Source: Pseudomonas hydrolytica (lineage in GTDB: Bacteria > Pseudomonadota > Gammaproteobacteria > Pseudomonadales > Pseudomonadaceae). From it: DNA of 64,000 nt. A program made the translations under genes and the position numbers. A model generated the notes under the pieces. It was given only the letters and a program-made list of their open reading frames with translations, did not search any database and had not been told where the DNA came from. Positions 45,229 to 54,187 of this stretch are shown one piece after another. Position 1 is the first letter of the stretch. Every line of letters starts with the position of its first letter. Location: NCBI RefSeq assembly GCF_021495345.1, contig NZ_CP099397.1, forward strand, positions 4,278,001-4,342,000, given 5' to 3'.

Positions 45229-45234
45229 ACCTGC

Positions 45235-45972
45235 TTACAGCCAGGTGACCTGCTGCTCCAGCGGAAAACGCAGGCGCGGGTTGTACACGCCCTTCTCGCC
45301 CTGCCGCCCGACGGCCAGCAGCATGATGGGGATGGCCTGGCGCGGAATGTCCAGCACGCGGCGCAGGCGCACCTCATCGAAGCCTTCCATCGGACAGGTG
45401 GCATAGCCATGACTCTGGAAGGCCAGCATCAGATTCTGCGCCGCCAGCGCGGTGGACTTCACCGCCCACAGGCGCATGTCGGCCTTGCTGTTGGGCTTGC
45501 GCATCAGCGGCTTGCGCAGCCCCACCAGGCGCACCAGCTGCCGCTTGAACAGCCCCAGCAGCCCCAGCGGCCCCTGGTTGTACTGGAACGGCGCGGTCTT
45601 GCTGTAGAAGCGGCGGATGCGCGCCGGCACCTCGGCTTCCGGCCAGTAATCGATGACGTTGCGACAGGCCTGGCGCCAGGTGTCGGGCCGCGCCAGCACG
45701 GCGATGATCAGGGGCGCCCGTGCGGCGTTCTGGCTCATGCACACCGGGTGCAGCTGCGCCAGCAGCGCCGCATCGCGGATCACCTGAAAGCTCCAGGGCT
45801 GCAGGTTGCAGGAGTTCGGCGCCAGCACGGCCAGCTCCAGGCAATCGCGAATCACCGCGTCCGGCACCGGTTCGGGGGTGAAACGGCGCACCGCGCGGCG
45901 GCTTTCGATCAGCGCGCGCAGTTCGGCCGGTGAAGCCATGGCGGGAAGTGGCTCGTTGGAAAAACTGGTCAT
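45235..45972 (-). CDS. Nitroreductase-family flavoprotein
   Basis: A 245-residue FMN oxidoreductase. The family opening LRALIESRRAVRRFTPEPVPDAVIRDCLELAVLAPNSCNLQPWSFQVI supplies the FMN-binding Arg-Arg and the APNSCNLQPW loop; the C-terminal FQSHGYATCPMEGFDEVRLRRVL is the second flavin/dimer motif. An internal insertion (about 95-165) is longer than in NfsB. Substrate unknown (nitroaromatics, quinones or enones are possible). I start at MTSFSN with GAGG upstream; a TTG six codons earlier is less likely. Confidence 0.88.
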   Translation of the reverse strand: MTSFSNEPLPAMASPAELRALIESRRAVRRFTPEPVPDAVIRDCLELAVLAPNSCNLQPWSFQVIRDAALLAQLHPVCMSQNAARAPLIIAVLARPDTWRQACRNVIDYWPEAEVPARIRRFYSKTAPFQYNQGPLGLLGLFKRQLVRLVGLRKPLMRKPNSKADMRLWAVKSTALAAQNLMLAFQSHGYATCPMEGFDEVRLRRVLDIPRQAIPIMLLAVGRQGEKGVYNPRLRFPLEQQVTWL

Positions 45973-46101
45973 GGGCGCAGTCCTCGGCAAGTCGTCCGAT
46001 TAAGCAAGCGGACGACCGGGCGAACAAGGCCGCGTGAGGAAATGGCCGAGAGATTGGCCGATCAGTCGCGCTTGCAGCCCTCGGCCCCTAGCGCGAAGGC
46101 G

Positions 46102-46587
46102 CTACAGACCCAGCGCCTTCTCGATGGCCTGGATCAGCGCCGGATCGTCCGGCGTGGTGCGCGGCGAGAAGCGCGCCAGCACGCGCCCGTCCTGGCCGAC
46201 CAGGAACTTCTCGAAATTCCAGGTGATGTCGCCGGGAAACTCGGCGCCCTCACCGGCCAGCAGGCGATACAGCGGGTGGCGAGCGGGGCCGTTGACCTCC
46301 AGCTTGCTGCCCAGTGGGAAGGTCACGCCGTAATTGAGGCTGCAGAATTCGCGAATCTCGTCCTCGCTGCCTGGCTCCTGCCCGGCGAACTGGTTGCAGG
46401 GCACACCGAGCACGGTGAAACCGTTGCCCTTGTACTGCTGGTAGAGCTTCTCCAGCCCGGCGTACTGAGGCGTCAGGCCGCATTTGGAGGCGACGTTGAC
46501 CACCAGCACCACCTGGCCCTTGTAGGGTGCCAGCGGCAGTTCCTGGCCATCCAGGGCACGGAGATTGAGATCGTGAAAGGCACTCAT
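46102..46587 (-). CDS. Glutathione peroxidase-family thiol peroxidase
   Basis: This 161-residue protein reduces peroxides using thiols. The peroxidatic Cys replaces selenocysteine in VVNVASKCGLTPQY; the Gln and Trp partners are in GVPCNQFAGQEPGSEDEI and ITWNFEKFLVG. The Cys in GVPCNQF is conserved in this bacterial group; such enzymes often depend on thioredoxin rather than glutathione. The frame runs 80 codons further upstream into non-coding DNA; MSAFHDLNLR is the supported start. It lies downstream of slyD but separated from it by a terminator. Confidence 0.93.
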   Translation of the reverse strand: MSAFHDLNLRALDGQELPLAPYKGQVVLVVNVASKCGLTPQYAGLEKLYQQYKGNGFTVLGVPCNQFAGQEPGSEDEIREFCSLNYGVTFPLGSKLEVNGPARHPLYRLLAGEGAEFPGDITWNFEKFLVGQDGRVLARFSPRTTPDDPALIQAIEKALGL

Positions 46588-46672
46588 GACGAACTTCCTC
46601 AGCGAATTCAGTGCAGCGGGCGTGGGCCCTGAAAACCATCGAAGCGGCTGCCGACAGGCACGCCGGCATACA

Positions 46673-46700
46673 AGAAAAAGGCGCCATGAGGCGCCTTTAT
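46673..46700 (-). terminator. Terminator of the slyD-like gene
   Basis: AAAGGCGCC-ATGA-GGCGCCTTT is a perfect stem; on the minus strand it is followed by TTCTTG. It separates the FKBP gene from gpx, so gpx needs its own promoter or readthrough. Confidence 0.82.
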
Positions 46701-46762
46701 CGCGAGCTTTGAGCTTAGCAGCGGTTGCTCCGCAGTGAACGACCGCAAGTCGCCTGAGCGAC

Positions 46763-47248
46763 TCAGTGGTGATGGCCGCCTTCACCGTGGATGTGACCGT
46801 GGGCCACTTCCTCTTCGCTGGCGTCACGCACGTTCACCACCTTGACCTTGAAGTTCAGGCGCTGACCGGCCAGCGGGTGGTTGCCGTCGACGGTCACATC
46901 GTCGCCGTCGATATCGCGGATGGTGACGATCTGCATGCTACCGTCCGGGCCGGAGGCATGGAACTGCATGCCGACTTCCAGGGTGTCGACGCCTTCGAAC
47001 ATGGCGCGGCTCAGGGTGGCAACCAGCTCGGCGCTGTACTCGCCGTAGGCTTCTTCCGGCTCGACGGCCACTTCGACCTCGTCACCGGCCTTCTTGCCGA
47101 CCAGGGCCTTTTCCAGGCCGACGATGATGTTGCCCGCACCATGCAGATAGACCAGCGGTGCGCCGCCAGCCGAGCTGTCGATCACCTCACCGGCATCGTT
47201 GGTCAGGGTATAGTCGATGGAGACGGCCTTGTTGGCGGCGATCAGCAT
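46763..47248 (-). CDS. slyD: SlyD-type FKBP peptidyl-prolyl isomerase
   Basis: A 161-residue FKBP with the inserted-flap (IF) domain: MLIAANKAVSIDYTLTNDAGEVIDSS, PLVYLHGAGNIIVGLEKALVGKKAGD form the isomerase core; EEAYGEYSAELVATLSRAMF through VTVDGNHPLAGQRLNFKVKV form the flap and return strand. The short C-terminal tail GHIHGEGGHHH is a compact metal-binding remnant compared with the long His-rich tail of E. coli SlyD. Start MLIAANKA is supported by AAAGGT upstream. Confidence 0.92.
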   Translation of the reverse strand: MLIAANKAVSIDYTLTNDAGEVIDSSAGGAPLVYLHGAGNIIVGLEKALVGKKAGDEVEVAVEPEEAYGEYSAELVATLSRAMFEGVDTLEVGMQFHASGPDGSMQIVTIRDIDGDDVTVDGNHPLAGQRLNFKVKVVNVRDASEEEVAHGHIHGEGGHHH

Positions 47249-47259
47249 GGGGAGACCTT

Positions 47260-47544
47260 TTGCGAAAGATAAATGAACGAACAAGTCTAACCAAGGCCGA
47301 TCGGGATTGCGACCCGAGCCCTGACAAACGGACCACGCGTATCGTTGATTTTCGTCAGGACGAACACGGCGACTGGGTGGCAGTCTTGTCCTGTGGTCAT
47401 ACTCAACATGTACGCCACCGACCACCCTGGCAGAATCGGGCCTGGGTACTCGACCCCGAGCGACGTCAGGCCAGACTGGGCAGCCCCTTCGCCTGCGGCT
47501 GGTGTGCCAGGGATCGGTCGCACGATGAATTCAAGGAAGCTTAA
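47260..47544 (+). CDS. DUF3565 protein, likely TTG start
   Basis: The C-terminal 70 residues match DUF3565: TRIVDFRQDEHGDWVAVLSCGHTQHVRHRPPWQNRAWVL, then an FACGWCAR pair, giving Cys/His residues (CGH, H, CxxC) that look like a zinc ribbon. No ATG or GTG suits; a TTG at 47260 has GGGGAG five bases before it and gives 94 residues. The taa stop abuts the ackA ATG, so it is the leader gene of an ackA-pta operon. The family function is unknown. Confidence 0.75.
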   Translation: MRKINERTSLTKADRDCDPSPDKRTTRIVDFRQDEHGDWVAVLSCGHTQHVRHRPPWQNRAWVLDPERRQARLGSPFACGWCARDRSHDEFKEA

Positions 47545-48729
<1,185 letters not shown>

Positions 48730-48738
48730 GGCTTTTTC

Positions 48739-50832
48739 ATGCATACCTTCTTTATCGCCCCCACCGGCTTCGGTGTCGGTCTCACCTCCATCAGCCTCGG
48801 CCTGGTCGGCGCGCTGGAGCGCAGCGGCCTCAAGGTCGGCTTCTTCAAGCCCATTGCCCAGCCGCATGCAGGCGACCTCGGCCCGGAGCGTTCCAGCGAG
48901 CTGATCGCCCGCACCCACGGCCTGCACTCGCCCAAACCGCTGCCGCTCAGCCATGTCGAACGCATGCTCGGCGACGGCCAGCTGGACGAACTGCTGGAAG
49001 AGATCATCAGCCTCTATCAGCAGGCCGCCGCCGACAAGGACGTGGTCATAGTCGAAGGCATGGTGCCGACGCGCCACGCCAGTTACGCCGCGCGGGTCAA
49101 CTTCCACCTGGCCAAGAGCCTGGATGCCGACGTGATCCTGGTCAGTGCGCCGGAGGACGAGAGCCTCACCGAACTGTCCGACCGCATCGAGATCCAGGCG
49201 CAGCTGTTCGGCGGCCCCAAGGACCCGAAGGTGCTCGGCGTGATCCTCAACAAGGTGCGCAGCGAGGACGGCATCGAGGCCTTCGCCGAACGTCTGCAGG
49301 AGTTCTCGCCGCTGCTCAAGACCGAGGACTTTCGCCTGCTCGGCTGCATCCCCTGGCAGGACGAACTGAATGCACCACGCACCAAGGACGTCGCCGAGCT
49401 GCTCGGCGCCCGCATCCTCAACGCCGGCGACTACGAACAGCGGCGCATGCTCAAGATCGTGCTCTGCGCCCGCGCCGTGGCCAACAGCGTACAACTGCTC
49501 AAGCCCGGCACCCTGGTGGTGACGCCGGGGGACCGCGACGACATCATTCTCTCCGCCTGCCTGGCGGCGATGAACGGCGTGCCGCTGGCCGGGCTGCTGC
49601 TGTGCAGCGATTTCGCGCCCGACCCGCGCATCATGGAACTGTGCAACGGCGCACTGGCCAGCGGCCTGCCGGTGATGACGGTGAGCACCGGCTCCTATGA
49701 CACCGCCACCAACCTCAACCGGCTGAACAAGGAAATCCCGGTGGACGACCGCGAGCGCGCCGAGAAGGTCTCCGACTTCGTCGCCGGGCATATCGACCAC
49801 GATTGGCTGACCACCCGCTGCGGCACCCCGCGCGAGCTGCGTCTGTCACCACCGGCGTTCCGCTACCAGCTGGTGCAACGGGCCAAGGCCGCGGCCAAGC
49901 GCATCGTCCTGCCCGAAGGCAGCGAACCGCGCACCGTGCAGGCAGCGGCCATCTGCCAGGCGCGCGGCATCGCCCGTTGCGTGCTGCTGGCCAAGCCGGA
50001 AGACGTGCGTGCAGTGGCCCGCGCGCAGGGCATCGAACTGCCGGAAGGGTTGGAGATTCTCGACCCGGACCTGATTCGCGGCCGCTACGTCGAGCCGATG
50101 GTCGAGCTGCGCAAGGGCAAGGGCCTCAACGCCCCGATGGCCGAGGCACAGCTGGAAGACACCGTGGTGCTCGGCACCATGATGCTGGCCCTGGACGAGG
50201 TCGATGGCCTGGTGTCGGGCGCCATCCACACCACCGCCAATACCATCCGCCCGGCGCTGCAGCTGATCAAGACGGCGCCCGGCTACAACCTGGTGTCCTC
50301 GGTGTTCTTCATGCTGCTGCCGGATCAGGTGCTGGTCTACGGCGACTGCGCGGTGAACCCCGACCCCAATGCCGAACAGCTGGCCGAAATCGCTCTGCAG
50401 AGCGCCAACTCGGCGCAGGCTTTCGGCATCGAACCGCGTGTGGCCATGCTCAGCTACTCCACCGGCGACTCCGGCAGCGGCGAGGAAGTGGAGAAGGTGC
50501 GCGCCGCCACCCGCCTGGCCCGCGAAAAACGCCCGGATCTGCTGCTCGACGGTCCGCTGCAGTACGACGCCGCCGCCATCGAGAGCGTCGGCCGGCAGAA
50601 GGCGCCGAACAGCCCGGTGGCCGGCCGCGCCACGGTGTTCGTGTTCCCCGACCTGAACACCGGCAACACCACCTACAAGGCGGTCCAGCGCAGCGCCGAC
50701 TGCATCAGCGTCGGCCCCATGCTGCAGGGCCTGCGCAAGCCGGTGAACGACCTGTCACGCGGCGCCCTGGTCGACGACATCGTCTACACCATCGCCCTCA
50801 CCGCGATCCAGGCGGCCAACCTGCCGAGCTGA
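48739..50832 (+). CDS. pta: Phosphate acetyltransferase (long form)
   Basis: Pta converts acetyl-CoA and phosphate to acetyl phosphate. The 697-residue form has an N-terminal P-loop/BioD-like domain (FFIAPTGFGVGLTSISLGLVG), a central DRTGG-type regulatory domain (about 215-330) and the C-terminal catalytic PTA_PTB domain (about 370-695) with RIVLPEGSEPRT, VSGAIHTTANTIRPALQ, AMLSYSTGDSGSG and FPDLNTGNTTYKAVQR. It forms the ackA-pta operon. A GTAGGGTGCGCC inverted repeat follows. Confidence 0.97.
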   Translation: MHTFFIAPTGFGVGLTSISLGLVGALERSGLKVGFFKPIAQPHAGDLGPERSSELIARTHGLHSPKPLPLSHVERMLGDGQLDELLEEIISLYQQAAADKDVVIVEGMVPTRHASYAARVNFHLAKSLDADVILVSAPEDESLTELSDRIEIQAQLFGGPKDPKVLGVILNKVRSEDGIEAFAERLQEFSPLLKTEDFRLLGCIPWQDELNAPRTKDVAELLGARILNAGDYEQRRMLKIVLCARAVANSVQLLKPGTLVVTPGDRDDIILSACLAAMNGVPLAGLLLCSDFAPDPRIMELCNGALASGLPVMTVSTGSYDTATNLNRLNKEIPVDDRERAEKVSDFVAGHIDHDWLTTRCGTPRELRLSPPAFRYQLVQRAKAAAKRIVLPEGSEPRTVQAAAICQARGIARCVLLAKPEDVRAVARAQGIELPEGLEILDPDLIRGRYVEPMVELRKGKGLNAPMAEAQLEDTVVLGTMMLALDEVDGLVSGAIHTTANTIRPALQLIKTAPGYNLVSSVFFMLLPDQVLVYGDCAVNPDPNAEQLAEIALQSANSAQAFGIEPRVAMLSYSTGDSGSGEEVEKVRAATRLAREKRPDLLLDGPLQYDAAAIESVGRQKAPNSPVAGRATVFVFPDLNTGNTTYKAVQRSADCISVGPMLQGLRKPVNDLSRGALVDDIVYTIALTAIQAANLPS

Positions 50833-50836
50833 AGCG

Positions 50837-50904
50837 CCGTAGGGTGCGCCCTAAGCGCCGTGAAACAAATGCGTTTCCTCTGGTGCGCGCGGCGCACCCT
50901 ACGG
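50837..50904. repeat. REP-like inverted repeat after pta (GTAGGGTGCGCC family)
   Basis: CCGTAGGGTGCGCC (50837-50850) pairs perfectly with GGCGCACCCTACGG (50891-50904) around a ~40-bp loop. It has the same palindromic core as the 109-bp array at 36319-36668, here as a single copy in the pta 3' region. Confidence 0.8.
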
Positions 50905-51083
50905 TGTGACACCCGATGGTCATGACTGGCACTTGCAGGTCAGTGCACAATCGTTAACCTTGGCGCCGACCCAGCCTGCCGCACGGATCGCCGCAGCGCG
51001 CTCGATCGATTCGGGGCTCGTAGAAAGCCCCATACCCAGGCCGCCCGCATGACGCGCGGCCTGCCTAAGGAGGCGTTCGCCCG

Positions 51084-51980
51084 ATGCTGCACTTTCTTCC
51101 CGCGCCGCTGCGCGGCCTGCTCGCCGGCCTGTTGCTGGCACTCAACACCCTGTTCTGGTGCTGGCCGCTATTTTTCGTCGCCCTGCTCAAGTTGCTGCTG
51201 CCGTTCGCCCCGGCGCAGCGTGCGCTGCGCTTCGTGATGCACGGCATCGCGGAAAGCTGGATCGGCTTCAACAAGTTCTGGATGCGCCTGGTCGGCCGCA
51301 TCGACTGGAAGGTTCAAGGCCTGGAACGCTTCGATACCCGTCACTCCTACCTGGTCACCAGCAACCATCAGAGCTGGGTGGACATTCTGGTGCTGCAGTA
51401 CCTGCTCAACCGGCGCATGCCGCTGCTGAAGTTCTTCCTCAAGCAGGAACTGATCTGGGTGCCGGTGATCGGTCTGTGCTGGTGGGCGCTGGAGTTTCCC
51501 TTCATGAAGCGCTTCAGCAAGGAATACCTGGCCAAGTACCCGGAAAAGCGCGGCCAGGACCTGGCCACCACCCGCCGCGCCTGCGCGCGCTACAAGAGCA
51601 ACCCGGTGGCGGTGTTCAACTTCCTCGAAGGCACGCGCCTGACGCCGGCCAAGCACGCGCAGCAGAACTCGCCGTTCCGCTACCTGCTCAAGCCCAAGGC
51701 CGGCGGCATCGCCTTCGTGCTCGATGCCATGGGCGAACAGCTGCATGCCATCGTCAACGTCACCATCCACTATCCGCACGGTGTGCCCGGCTTCTGGGAC
51801 CTGCTCTGCGGCCGCCTCGACGCCGTGGAGGTTCGCTTCAAGCAGGTGGAGATTCCCCGTGAATTCATCGGTCGCAACTACGACCAGGACGATGATTACC
51901 GTCTGGCCTTCCAGCAGTGGGTCAATCGCCTGTGGGAGGAGAAGGACGCGGAGCTCGCCAGCCTTCACCAGCAGACCTGA
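51084..51980 (+). CDS. Lysophospholipid acyltransferase-like membrane protein (YihG-type)
   Basis: A 298-residue PlsC-superfamily protein. A hydrophobic N-terminus (LLAGLLLALNTLFWCWPLFF) is followed by the HX4D catalytic motif in SNHQSWVDILVLQ and the FLEGTR substrate-binding motif in NFLEGTRLTPAKHAQQ, with an intervening FMKRFSKEYL. E. coli YihG affects phospholipid acyl composition; this is likely its counterpart. AAGGAGG lies just before the ATG. It is convergent with the c-di-GMP gene. Confidence 0.9.
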   Translation: MLHFLPAPLRGLLAGLLLALNTLFWCWPLFFVALLKLLLPFAPAQRALRFVMHGIAESWIGFNKFWMRLVGRIDWKVQGLERFDTRHSYLVTSNHQSWVDILVLQYLLNRRMPLLKFFLKQELIWVPVIGLCWWALEFPFMKRFSKEYLAKYPEKRGQDLATTRRACARYKSNPVAVFNFLEGTRLTPAKHAQQNSPFRYLLKPKAGGIAFVLDAMGEQLHAIVNVTIHYPHGVPGFWDLLCGRLDAVEVRFKQVEIPREFIGRNYDQDDDYRLAFQQWVNRLWEEKDAELASLHQQT

Positions 51981-51995
51981 CGCATCACCGACGCT

Positions 51996-54143
51996 TCAGT
52001 CACCACGCGGCAGGGGCAGTTTGGTCCAATCCAGCTGCGCCGGCACCTGCAGCGCAGCCTCGGCCGACAGGCCGGGCGCCACCAGAAAGCCCTGCATGAT
52101 GCTGCAGCGGTGCTCGACCAGCCAATCGCGCTGGGCCTGGGTCTCCACCCCTTCGGCTATCACCTCCAGCCCCAGGTGATGGCCGAGGTCGATGATGGTG
52201 CTGACCACCGCGGCATCGCGCGGCGAATCGAGCATATTGGCAATGAACAGGCGGTCGATCTTCAGAGTATCCAGCTCGAAGTGCCGCAGATAGGCCAATG
52301 ACGAGTAGCCGGTGCCGAAGTCGTCGATGGCGATCTTCACTCCCAGCTCGCGCAGATGACGCAGCTGCGCCTGGGTCAGTTCCAGGTCCTGCATCAGCGC
52401 GCTTTCGGTCACCTCCACCTCGAGCTGGCTGGCTTTCAGGCCATGGACGTCGAGTACCCGCTGCAGGTCCGCCACCAGTTGCGGCATGCCGAACTGCACC
52501 GGACTGACGTTGATGCTGAGGATCAGCTCCTCGCCGAACTGGCTCCTGAGCCCGGCCAGCTGCCTGGCGCCTTCACGAAAGATCCATTCGCCCAGGCGGT
52601 TGATCAGGCGGGTCTCCTCGAGCAGCGGAATGAACACGTTGGGCGCGACGATGCCGGCGACCCGGTGCTGCCACCGCAGCAAGGCCTCAAAGCCGCGCAG
52701 CCGTCCGCTATTCAGATGGAACTGGGGCTGATACACCAGCACGAAGTCGTCGTTCTCGATGGCATGGCGCAGGCTTTCCTCGAGCATCAGCCGCGAGCGT
52801 GCGCGGCCGTTCATCTCCGGCGAGAAGAAGCGGTATTGCTGACGCCCGGCGCGCTTGGCCTCATACATCGCCATGTCGGCCGAGCGCAGCAAACCCTCGA
52901 CGCTCTGCCCGCACTCGGGGAAGCAGGCGATGCCGACACTGGCGCCGAGAGTGAAGTCCACGCCATCGAGGGTGTGACGAACCGAGACCAGCTCGATCAG
53001 CTTCTCCGCCACCTTGGCGGCGTCCTCCGGGTGGCCGAGGTTGTCCAGCAGCGCGGTGAACTCGTCGCCGCCGATGCGTGCCAGGCTGTCGTAGGGGCGC
53101 AGGCAGGCCTTGAGCTGCTCGCCGACGCGGCGCAGCAGCTGATCGCCGACGTCGTGGCCGAGCGAATCGTTGATGCGCTTGAAACCGTCCAGATCCAGAT
53201 AGAGCACGGCGATGCGCTGGCCGCTGCGCTCGATACGCGCCAGGGCGGACTCCAGGGCGAGGTGAAAGCCGCGGCGATTGAGCAGGCCGGTCAACGAATC
53301 GGTCACCGCCTGCGACTCGAGCTGGGCGTGCAGGTTGCGCACCACCGACATGTCCAGTGCGATGACCACCATGGCCTGCTGCATGCGCGGCAGCGGCGAG
53401 CAGGACAAGGCCACCGGCAGGCAGCCACCGCTGAGCGTGCGCAGCATGGCCTCGTGCACCCGGTAGGTGGCCTCGCGCTTGAAATGACGGAAGAACTCCG
53501 ACTCCTGCCATCCGCCTTCGACGGCGGGATTCTTGAGGAAGGACATCAGCTCGGCGCCTTCGAGGTCACCGACTTCGCCCTCCAGCATCTGCGCCATGGC
53601 GGGGTTGGCGAACTGGATCCGGCCGTCCTCCCCTACCACCATGATGCCCTCGGCGGCGTTGGCCAGCACCGAGGCGTTGAAGGCTCGTGCCCGATCGAGC
53701 TGCTGCGTGAGCTGCTGCAACTCGCTGCGATTGCGTTCGTGCTCCAGCAGGCTGTGGATCTTGTGCCGCAGCACAGAGGGGTCGAAAGGCTTGAGCACGA
53801 AGTCCACCGCCCCGGTGCTGTATCCCCGCAGCACCGCATCCTGGGTCTGGGCAATGGCGGAGACGAAGATGATCGGCGTCAGCCGCGTACGCGGGTTGCC
53901 GCGCATCAGGCGGGCCACTTCGAAACCGTCCATGCCGGGCATCTGCACGTCCAGCAGCACCAGCCCGACGTCTTCCTCGAGCATGCAGCGCAGGGCTTCT
54001 TCCCCCGAGCTGGCGCAGCGCAACTGCCACTCGCCGTCCTCGAGCAGCGCCTGCATGGCCTCGAGATTCTCTACGCGGTCATCCACCACCAGCAGAACCT
54101 GCGTGGCGGGTAAGGCGACGGTCTTGCTCTGCGCCTGGGCCAT
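51996..54143 (-). CDS. REC-PAS-GGDEF-EAL cyclic-di-GMP protein
   Basis: A 715-residue soluble response regulator. REC domain (about 14-132, phospho-Asp 65 in VLLDVQMPGMDG, Lys in LKPFDP), PAS (about 155-270), an intact GGDEF (ARIGGDEF, 358-362) preceded by an RxxD inhibitory site (RPYD), and an intact EAL (GFEALLRW; NVSPVQF; IDDFGTGYSSL; EGVET). Both catalytic halves look competent; which dominates cannot be told. Start MAQAQ has GAGGAG. It lies 44 bp after a hybrid kinase gene, so it is the likely output partner. Confidence 0.93.
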   Translation of the reverse strand: MAQAQSKTVALPATQVLLVVDDRVENLEAMQALLEDGEWQLRCASSGEEALRCMLEEDVGLVLLDVQMPGMDGFEVARLMRGNPRTRLTPIIFVSAIAQTQDAVLRGYSTGAVDFVLKPFDPSVLRHKIHSLLEHERNRSELQQLTQQLDRARAFNASVLANAAEGIMVVGEDGRIQFANPAMAQMLEGEVGDLEGAELMSFLKNPAVEGGWQESEFFRHFKREATYRVHEAMLRTLSGGCLPVALSCSPLPRMQQAMVVIALDMSVVRNLHAQLESQAVTDSLTGLLNRRGFHLALESALARIERSGQRIAVLYLDLDGFKRINDSLGHDVGDQLLRRVGEQLKACLRPYDSLARIGGDEFTALLDNLGHPEDAAKVAEKLIELVSVRHTLDGVDFTLGASVGIACFPECGQSVEGLLRSADMAMYEAKRAGRQQYRFFSPEMNGRARSRLMLEESLRHAIENDDFVLVYQPQFHLNSGRLRGFEALLRWQHRVAGIVAPNVFIPLLEETRLINRLGEWIFREGARQLAGLRSQFGEELILSINVSPVQFGMPQLVADLQRVLDVHGLKASQLEVEVTESALMQDLELTQAQLRHLRELGVKIAIDDFGTGYSSLAYLRHFELDTLKIDRLFIANMLDSPRDAAVVSTIIDLGHHLGLEVIAEGVETQAQRDWLVEHRCSIMQGFLVAPGLSAEAALQVPAQLDWTKLPLPRGD

Positions 54144-54187
54144 CGTAACTCCTCTGTCCTTTTGCCCGGTCCCGATCACTCCTGCCA

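Noticed and set aside
47345..47358. Anr box upstream of ackA (TTGATTTTCGTCAG)
   Set aside because: It has two mismatches in the right half and lies inside the DUF3565 coding region; too weak to list as a site.
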